This document shows, piece by piece, positions 56,224 through 64,000 of a stretch of DNA of 64,000 nucleotides; position 1 is the first letter of the stretch; each line of letters begins with the position of its first letter. Origin of the DNA: Malachius bipustulatus (lineage: Eukaryota > Arthropoda > Insecta > Coleoptera > Melyridae); NCBI GenBank assembly GCA_910589415.1, contig OU342630.1, positions 67,514,186-67,578,185 on the forward strand, given 5' to 3'. The translations under genes were made by a program, and so were the position numbers. The notes below the pieces were generated by a model. The model was given only the letters and a program-made list of their open reading frames with translations. It was not told the origin of the DNA and ran no database searches.

Positions 56224-59164
56224 ACCGCTGTAAATCATAGTTGAATTTCTTCTGAATCCTCTCAATTGTTGATATCAAGGAGTAAATCAAGTACCTAATG
56301 GAGAATAATAAGAATCTAGTTGTTCATTCATGACTGCATGTATTGTTGATTATGTAAAATATGTGTGTATTTCTAGGGATTCCAGAAAATTTAATTAAAA
56401 TAACGATCACTGAAATAATGAAGAAATACAAGTTTATTGTTTACCTATAAAGTGATTTTTTCTACTAAAAATATTTAAATTTTATTTTTTCTGGAAGAAT
56501 TTTGGTGGTCATTGTATCTAATTTGTGAGCTTGTTCTGAAGATTGATAAGAAATGAAATTATAATCAAGTTGGATCAATTGAATGTTTCTTGTGTTATTA
56601 TAACAATAATATTCTTTAATATGTCTGAAGATGATGCATTGAAAGTAGCGAAACACGTTAACATCGATAATACATCAATGTAATACAGTAGAATTTTTAT
56701 TAAACATTGGTGTTTTATTTATCATTTATCATCATTATTAAACATGAACTAATTATTCATTTAACTGTCAAATAATATATTTTACATAATACCTATTTAA
56801 AAATGTTTCCACTTACCTATTTAAATTGAAAATATTTATTTTCTTCAAACGTCAGTAAGTTAGACATATTACTCGATTACAGAAGAGTAGCCGGCCGCGA
56901 AGTTTCACTTTCAATCCGCCGGAGGTTTATTTTTCACTTTTCCGCCGCCGGACTGAAAGTGTTGTCATAGCAACGTCAACATACAAAACATACTTACTTT
57001 TTTATTTAAGAATCGACGATTCAAATTTTTGTACATAAATAGACTCGTATTTATTATCAATAAAATTTAACCCTGAGATTAGAAAACTCTGGAGTTTAAT
57101 ATTAGGTATCCGGGTTAAAAGCATGAATTTGGTATGTATTAATCAAAAAATGTAATCTTGAGGTTATAGTACACCGGAATGAATTTATTGCGTAAAACGT
57201 CATAACTCGATACGAAAGTCGAGCTCGCTCAGTTCAGATAACACAAACGTGAGATCAAAGTTAGGTTAGGTTGTGTTTGCCATAAACAAATAAATTTCGA
57301 TTCCTTTCAATAATAATTATTATTCCGTAATAAAATTTGAATATTGAAAACAATTTTGTTTGTATTGATTTGAATTTTGATTTTTCAATTATACTTACCG
57401 ATTTGGAATAAAAAACATTATTTTATTATTATTCTTTCAAAATAATTTCAATGTTTACGTTGCTGATAGTGTCAGCATGACATCGTTAGCCTTACTGGAC
57501 CTTTTTTCCGCGTTCCCATAGAAGCAGCTCGTTATTTACCGATCAAAACCCCCTTGCAATAAGCCCGCTTATTTTAGATAAAAAAAATGTTCTTGCTAAA
57601 ATTTGTCCACATTTGAAGGGAAAACAGCATATTTCATTTGGAGGCAAAGTTACTTTTCATGGCTTGCTTTCTATTATCAGCCTTACTCCGTTCGGCTGAT
57701 AAACACGAGCTCGCCATGAAAAGTCTCACTTTCCCTCCTTATAAAACAATATACTTACCTATACTATTATCTTTAACTGTTAATTGTAGGTAATTAAGTA
57801 ACACTTATTTTCATTATTTTTTTAAACATTCATCATTGAAAATGTTACACTAGTTAAAAGAATGGGATGGGATCATGTGTATCGACTAATATTTATGTAG
57901 TGAAGGATAAATGTTCATATTCACAAAAGTAGTTTTTCAAATCAATTACTTATGATAAATTATCTCCATCTTATTCTAGTGCGCATAAACTGCATATCTT
58001 GATCTCGAGAACTATTATATGACTGCATAACTTTGTGATAAGTATAAATTTTATGGAATTTAGGTGAGTTTAATAATTGTGTATTATAGTCCAGTCCAGG
58101 CAGGAGGTGTAGTGTGCGTGAGCAGGTACTCGTACCTGATCGATTCCTGCTGCAGAAACTTGGTTCAGGGTGCTTAGGGTGTTAACATAGCAAAAGTCCT
58201 GACGTGTAGGTGGGGAGCCGGGGGAGCGGAAAAGAGGGGAGAAGGTCCCATTTTGGGGGTTTCCGGTTATTTTCCAAATAGTGCGTCGTAGAGATAAATT
58301 TCCTAATAATAAATAAAAAAACTCTTTATCAATAAAAACTCTAATTGTCAACTTTTAACCCATAGGTTTTTTTTAGTTCTTAAAAATTAAATAAACGGAA
58401 ACAGTTGAATTTTTGAAACAAATCTTTTTCATCAAACCTTGTCTAAAATATTCATCAAAGAAATAAATTTATTTGAATTGGTTGTATACATAGAATTGAA
58501 TTCCTTTTTAGAATATTTATTTACATATGCAATTAAAATCCAACCAGTCAACATTTACAGCAGTTTCAAGTTTCTTCGTAAAATGTCATTTTCAGGAAAA
58601 ATAAAATAAAAGATTGTTTTTATCATATTTCTGACACGTAACCGATATCCGTACCGTTTGTGACCGATTTTTGTAGATTGAGTGCTACTTAATATTCTAT
58701 GTGTCTTGAGGACGTGGTTAATTAAAGGAAATAGCAACTTTTCCGAAAATGACAACATTTTACGATGAAACTTAAAATTTCTGTAAATATTGATTGGTTG
58801 GAGATTAATTTGCATAGCATACTACAGCGACCTGCAACTGTGCGTCGGGAATTCCTAGCGCCCTTACCCCTGAAGTTAATAAAAAAGACGTGAGAGGAAA
58901 GTTGAATGGTTTAAGGAGACTTATAACCTGAAATTTTTTCCAGCTTCACAGCTGGTGCAATATCGCTGTACGCCATACAGCGGACACACGTTAATGGGAA
59001 ATTTTTTTGTTTATTTTTAACTAATAAAGTTCTCGCCTTAAAATTTCGCACAAAACCGCCAGTGAAGGACAGCACAAAAAAATTCTTTAGGAACACTCTC
59101 GATACCTATAAGTATTGTTGTAGTGCATTGCTAGCTTTGAGTATCTTTAGATGTGTTCCTAAAT
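56224..59164. other. Intergenic DNA between C and D
   Basis: The first ~650 bases are paralogous to the 3' flank of gene A. A nested hairpin lies at 57641-57739. A 93-codon minus-strand frame (58070-58351) in a locally G/C-richer patch has no recognisable motif. No gene is supported. Confidence 0.4.
57641..57739. repeat. Nested hairpin (GGAGGCAAAGTTACTTTTCATGGC-type arms)
   Basis: Arms ACTTTTCATGGC / GCCATGAAAAGT with outer GGAGGCAAAG / CTTTCCCTCC, and an inner TCAGCC...GGCTGA stem around 57,677-57,700. Function unknown; possibly a small foldback repeat. Confidence 0.5.
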
Positions 59165-60634
59165 GATAGTGGCGTGTGTGAGTCGGACCAACATGTAAAT
59201 ATTTTGAGCCGGAACAAGATTACTCCCCCCCCCCCCCCCCCCGTTTTCGAGGATGCTGAACACGATGCCGTTGTCAGAATTTCTCTTTGGGGTTGCGCAA
59301 CCCCTCAAAACGGCCAAAACCGACCCCCTAGAGAGATAAACCGCGCTTCAATCCATTTCCCTGCAAAAAAAACCTTCCCCCCGTTTTCGAGGATGCTGAG
59401 CACAATGGAGGTGCTGGACATCGCGTGCGACCCCGACCAACCCCTCCACCGGCCAATACTCACCCCCGAAATGGGTGATTTTTTTTATGTATATGTAGGC
59501 CAAACGATGGACTTTTTCGAAAAACTTTTCAAAAATTCAAGTACAGAATCACAATGGCCATAATTTAAAATTATTTTGGAGTATAAAGAGTGTCCCATAT
59601 GACAGTGACATATCAAAGTTATGTTTTTTTAAATGGAAAGCTCCTATGTTATTGCATTTTTAGATTGTCTTAGAAGAGAAAATAAGATTGGCTTTTACAG
59701 TTGGTGTTTAAGTTCAGAAGTTTTTGAGTTATAAACAAGTGAAAATCGTCATTTTTTAAGTTCAATGCCCTGTACAACGAAAACGGCTAAAGATAGAGAA
59801 AAACGGCTTACATGCCCTTATTTTAACTTTTCATGTACTATCCTATGATGTAGATGAAATGTTTATACAGGGTGATAAAAAATTTGAAAAAATCTGAGAT
59901 TTCTCCACGCGTCGCCAAATAAAAAAATCAAAGAAAGTACAAACTATACCATAGGATGTACATAAAATGTTAAAATAGGGACATGTAAGCCGTTTTTCTT
60001 TATCTTGAACCGATTTCGTTGTACAGGGCCTTGAACTCGAAAAATGACGATTATCACTTGTTTATAACTCAAAAACTTCTGAATTTAAACACCAACTGTA
60101 AAAGCCAATCTTATTTCCTCTTCTCAGACAATCTAAAAATGCAATAACATAGGAGCATTCCATTTAAAAAAACATAACTTTGATATGTCACTGTCATATG
60201 GGACACTCTTTATACTCCAAAATAATTTTAAATTATAGCCATTGTGATTCTGTACTTGAATTTTCAAAAAGTTTTTCGAAAAAGTCCATCGTTTGCCCTA
60301 CATATACATAAAAAAAATCACCCATTTCGGGGGTGAGTATTGGCCGGTGGAGGGGTTGGTCGGGGTCGCACGCGATGTCCAGCACCTCCATTGTGCTCAG
60401 CATCCTCGAAAACGGGGGGAAGGTTTTTTTTGCAGGGAAATGGATTGAAGCGCGGTTTATCTCTCTAGGGGGTGGTTTTTGGCCGTTTTGAGGGGTTGCG
60501 CAACCCCAAAGAGAAATTCTGACAACGACATCGTGTTCAGCATCCTCGAAAACGAGGGGGGGGGAAGTAATCTTGTTCCGGCTCAAAATATTTACAATTT
60601 TCGGGTTTTTTTCCGACTCACACACGCAACTATG
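59165..60634. repeat. 1.47-kb foldback element just upstream of gene D
   Basis: The arms run from GTGGCGTGTGTGAGTCGG to its inverse near 60,631, with a centre near 59,900. The inner ~680 bp match 1-683 and 26484-27150. The outer ~400 bp on each side are extra, with poly-C/poly-G tracts (18 C at 59225-59242). Mirror-image open frames of 136 and 130 codons in the two arms are similar because the arms are inverted copies; coding is doubtful. Confidence 0.9.
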
Positions 60635-60695
60635 AAGAACTTTATAATGGGTAACTTTTAGCTTATCTCCAAAACTGAAGATTATTATCGGCGCT

Positions 60696-63600
60696 ATGGA
60701 GGAAAAATTAGAAATTTCAGGTACGGAATAACCAATTTGTTATATTTATGTACAGTATAAATTTTATAGGAAAGCGAGAGTTAACGTATCGTATTTATTT
60801 GAAATGCCAACTTACTTATCATTTAAAATATTTTGTATTATGTGCACTTTTAGTATTACAATATTACTGATGTAATTTCTTGTCTGATAAGGTGGAAAAA
60901 CTCGCAAAGTGCGCAGTTCACGCCTAGCCTCTCGCCTTCAAATAAAAATTGGACTACAGGGTGATCCCGAAATGGGGGATACGGTATACAGGGTAGAAGA
61001 TTTCCAAGGAGACTGTAAATTTAAAACAAAAATTGCTTCCTCGGTTTCGTTGCCGAGATATAGGGTGTCTTTTTCAAGAATTTAAATCAACATGGCAGTT
61101 AAATTTAAACAACTTGAAAACCACTGGAAAAACAGATCATTTTCATACAACTATCACAATAGTCTTTGTCATTTATTTATTTGCTTATTAACGGTTTCGG
61201 AGTTACCGGCATTCAAAATCTACCTATTCTTTAAGTTCAATAAAATTTCTCAATGTGACGTGGTTCTACAGATTGGGATCTAATAAAAGGGATTTTTTTA
61301 AATATTATCGGATATGTATCCCCGCAACGATAATTTTTTGAAACTTTGTTCGACTTGTCATTTCCTATGTTTCCATGATAACAACCTACACACTATTTTT
61401 CTGCCCGAAGAATAAGTGTATCGAGTGCAGTTTTGTGACTTTATTTCCACACAATTTGGCCATATCTTCTTATTAGGAAAGCCATGCTGAAGAAAAAAAG
61501 TAAATTAAATCAGAATCCCCAATCCACAATGAATTCCGTGGTACTCATGTCCACCATTTCGGGATCACCTGTATTATATTCATGACTGGATTTATGTTGA
61601 GTCACAAATATTTGAAGCCAGAACCTTTTTTGCCTTTTTGCCTGGCAGTGTTTCATTGGTATAACCGAAGCTTTATCTGAATTAGTGAAAGATAAATTTT
61701 TCTGTGCCAGTCAATAGCTCATGAATGATGCTAGTTGTCCTTTATTATAGAATTATGATAATATGTTATATTCCCTGAGAAGACATACTATTTTCCTCCA
61801 GTTGTTCTCCTTTGGGTACATTTAAGAAACATGAGAATTTAGTGGACTTTAGTGGCTTTAAGATTAAAAAACTAACCATCTTTAAATGGTTAAAGTAATG
61901 ATACAAGTTTAGGCAGTTTTGTTCTTGATTTAACTTATTTTGGAATTTCATCAGAACATAAGGAATGCTGCAAAGCACGCACTGTGCTCTGGTATTTGGT
62001 GTTTACCGGATTCGCGATGAACTATATGCTGAGAGTGAATTTGAATATGGCAATCGTCTCCATGGTGACACCCAAAGTTCTCCCAGCTTCCAAAACCATG
62101 GAGGTGGTCAATGAGTGTCTTGCTGCTAGCAACTCTTCTATATCGCTTAATGGTAATGACAGAAACTCAAATTTAAATAAATCTGATGATATAGGCAACT
62201 ATGATCCTACTGTAAGTATTCCTACTGCAACTACTAAAATACTCCAATAGTCGAATAGTCAAAATTGTCAAACCCAATTTAGCTGTATTATTCTTATTTC
62301 ACTTTTAGTATTTCGTGAGTTCTCAACTTTCAAAACAACAACATTCAGTTACTAACGAAACAAATAAAACAGCTGGCTACAGTAATACAACTTCGCCTAA
62401 TAACCTCCCCTTAATCAACACAACATCGGCTTTTGTAAATGGCTCTCCAACCTTCCCCTGGGACGAAAAACAACAAGGGTCGATCCTGGGAGCATTTTTC
62501 TGGCTTCACTGGACCACTCAGCTCCCTGGAGGTATTCTGGCCAATAAATATGGAACGAAGGTTATATTTGGTTTTGCTAACTTCGCAGCGGTGCTGCTTT
62601 GTTTTGTCATTCCTACGGCTGCCAAGTTAGGTGCTGGGTATCTTATTGCAGCAAGGCTGCTACAAGGACTTGTTGCGGTAACATCATATAATATTTTTAA
62701 ATTCATGGGGGTGCAACAGTTGTTATCATTTCAGGGCTTTGCGTGGCCTTCAATGCATCATATGGCTGCCAGATGGATCCCTCCAAATGAGAGGAGTAAA
62801 TTCATGACAGCTTATCTAGGTAAATTAATCTTTTATGAGTAGAACTTAGAATAAAGGCTGCTTATGAAGCTTTTATTTTTTCTGATTGTTCACGACTCTT
62901 AATATTAAAGGCCAAACTTCCTTAAGCAGGCTTGTGTTTACATGTATGTCGCCGGTAAATATCAACCAAACTCTTAACTGCAGCATCTTGAGTCTTTAAG
63001 CAAAGGATAGTTTTCAGCTTTTAAAGTGGAAGTGAAGCCCCCTTTTGAGCGCTTAGCTAAATACCGAATTATATTAAGAACTGAAGTCCTGTACTATCTT
63101 TCTTCCTTTGCTATAGGTACCTACGTTATTAAATAAGTGATTAATGATTTTATTCATTAATCGGAGCCTTGGCCGGAGTAACGTTGTAACTTACATAATT
63201 TTTTGGAGTGATTTTTTCACTTCGGTAGGTTTAAATAGGCAGAATTCCACCAAAACGATAAGTTTTGTATGATTTCCCTTTAACCATATTTAAATGATAT
63301 TTAAGAATCGTCAAATGAAAACTATCCATTCAATAACCTTGCAAGGTTCATTTTTTGCACCTCCTGTAAAAATGTAAGTTACAACGTTACTCCGGCCAAT
63401 GCTACAATCATTTCTTAACTAAATCGTTTTTAATTCAGGTAGCTCGGTAGGAGCAGCAATGACATTCACAATGTGCGGCCTGATAATTGAGCGCTTCGGT
63501 TGGGAGATGGTATTCTATGTAAGCGGGATCTTGGGTACGTTCTGGTTTACTTGTTGGTGGATATTGATCTATGATACCCCAGCCCAGCATCCACGGATAT

Positions 63601-64000
63601 CTCTGAACGAGAGGGCTTTCATAGAAGCCTCAATCGGAAATGAAGTCACCAATTCTAAGGTAAATCAAAAATGTAAAACTATCTTCTCTTGACGAAATTA
63701 ATGCAAGGTCTACTAGGAGATATACATATATTACTTAGGTGTTCCCTTAGTTTATTGAAAACAAAAAACCGTTGCTGTAGAGAAGTGGTAATTTTAGTGG
63801 TAATTGACACTTTTAATATCACTCACTTAATTTTTCTTATTTAGAAAAATTATATGTACAGCATTACATTATTGTGCGTCGTGAAAAAGTTGTTAAGTTC
63901 TTTGATACACATTGCTTGGCTCAAAATTATGAGACTTACTTATGCCGTTTTTTCGCATAGACGTCCTGTTTTCAAGATACGGAGCTCAAGTCAAACTAAA
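60696..64000 (+). CDS. SLC17-type transporter, copy D (partial, runs off the window)
   Basis: Probable exons: 60696-60720, 61955-62211, 62309-62677, 62735-62819, 63439-63659; later exons lie beyond the window. The end given is the window edge, inside intron 5. Frames and phases match A-C. Exon 1 reads MEEKLEIS. TM1 (YMLRVNLNMAIV), the glycosylated loop, TM2 (GAFFWLHWTTQLPGG), PPNERSKF and DTPAQHPRIS are conserved. It is the most diverged copy, for example in the loop sequence and in the small intron 3. The TM4 Glu position is Ala, as in the others. Its ATG lies about 60 bp from the end of a 1.47-kb foldback, so its promoter context differs from A-C. Intact as far as seen. Confidence 0.8.
60957..61571. 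repeat. 615-bp TIR element in intron 1 of D, TA-flanked
   Basis: Ends CAGGGTGATCCCGAAATGG and, inverted, CAGGTGATCCCGAAATGG, with TA on each side. Unlike the foldbacks its middle is not palindromic. The largest frame has 63 codons and no motif. Confidence 0.75.
63169..63399. repeat. 231-bp MITE in intron 4 of D
   Basis: Perfect inverted ends TTGGCCGGAGTAACGTTGTA continuing through ACTTACA. Introns of A and C have nothing similar here. Confidence 0.8.

Noticed and set aside
58070..58351. 93-codon minus-strand frame in a G-rich patch
   Set aside because: No motif, no neighbours that would explain it, no intron or signal evidence.
59153..60625. Similar 136- and 130-codon frames on opposite strands (59153-59563 and 60233-60625)
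   Set aside because: They are the two arms of one palindrome, so the similarity is not evidence of selection. No known domain was recognised. Left as repeat sequence.

Overview
The window looks like AT-rich, repeat-saturated nuclear DNA from an insect. The order cannot be fixed from sequence alone. The reasons are a gypsy-group retrovirus with an env gene of the insect errantivirus type, GT-AG spliceosomal introns, Tc1/mariner-type and PIF/Harbinger-like DNA transposon debris, and a tandem family of SLC17-type (sialin / 'inorganic phosphate cotransporter'-like) transporters of the kind often expanded in insects.

Layout. (1) 1-1157: the cut-off end of a long palindromic (foldback) repeat. (2) 1162-8831: a complete minus-strand errantivirus. 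It has two 325-bp LTRs that read as identical, a CATG target duplication, a primer-binding site, uninterrupted gag, pol and env, a -1 slippery heptamer at the gag/pol overlap, and a polypurine tract that is also the end of env. (3) 8836-15845: foldback elements, short TIR elements and a pogo-like transposase remnant, followed by the block upstream of the first transporter gene. (4) 15846-64000: four plus-strand copies of one transporter gene, A (15846-24158), B (27671-37964), C (48775-54117) and D (60696 to beyond the window end). A, B and C each resolve into ten exons with the same phases. They start with a 25-nt first coding exon (MEKKVEIL-like) and end with a common C-terminal exon. D is seen through exon 5. 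Between B and C lie two broken DDE transposase genes and a dense repeat cluster.

How the parts relate. The four transporter genes arose by tandem segmental duplication. Exon lengths, intron phases and parts of the upstream DNA are shared. A 15-nt length difference in exon 3 groups A with B, with C and D apart. Because the copies are paralogous, unoccupied sites in one copy prove insertions in another. Two ~1-kb palindromes, a 252-bp CAGT-ended element and a 2.5-kb TIR element each sit between duplicated TA dinucleotides, which are single in a sister copy. The predicted proteins keep the TM1 Arg and TM4 Arg of SLC17 transporters, but the TM4 Glu of the usual G-x-x-E-G segment is Ala in all four.

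The most unexpected signal is a hammerhead-ribozyme-like core, in the sense direction, in the loop of an inverted-repeat element inside intron 5 of gene A. All comparisons were made by eye. Exon boundaries rest on splice consensus, reading frame and agreement among the four copies.
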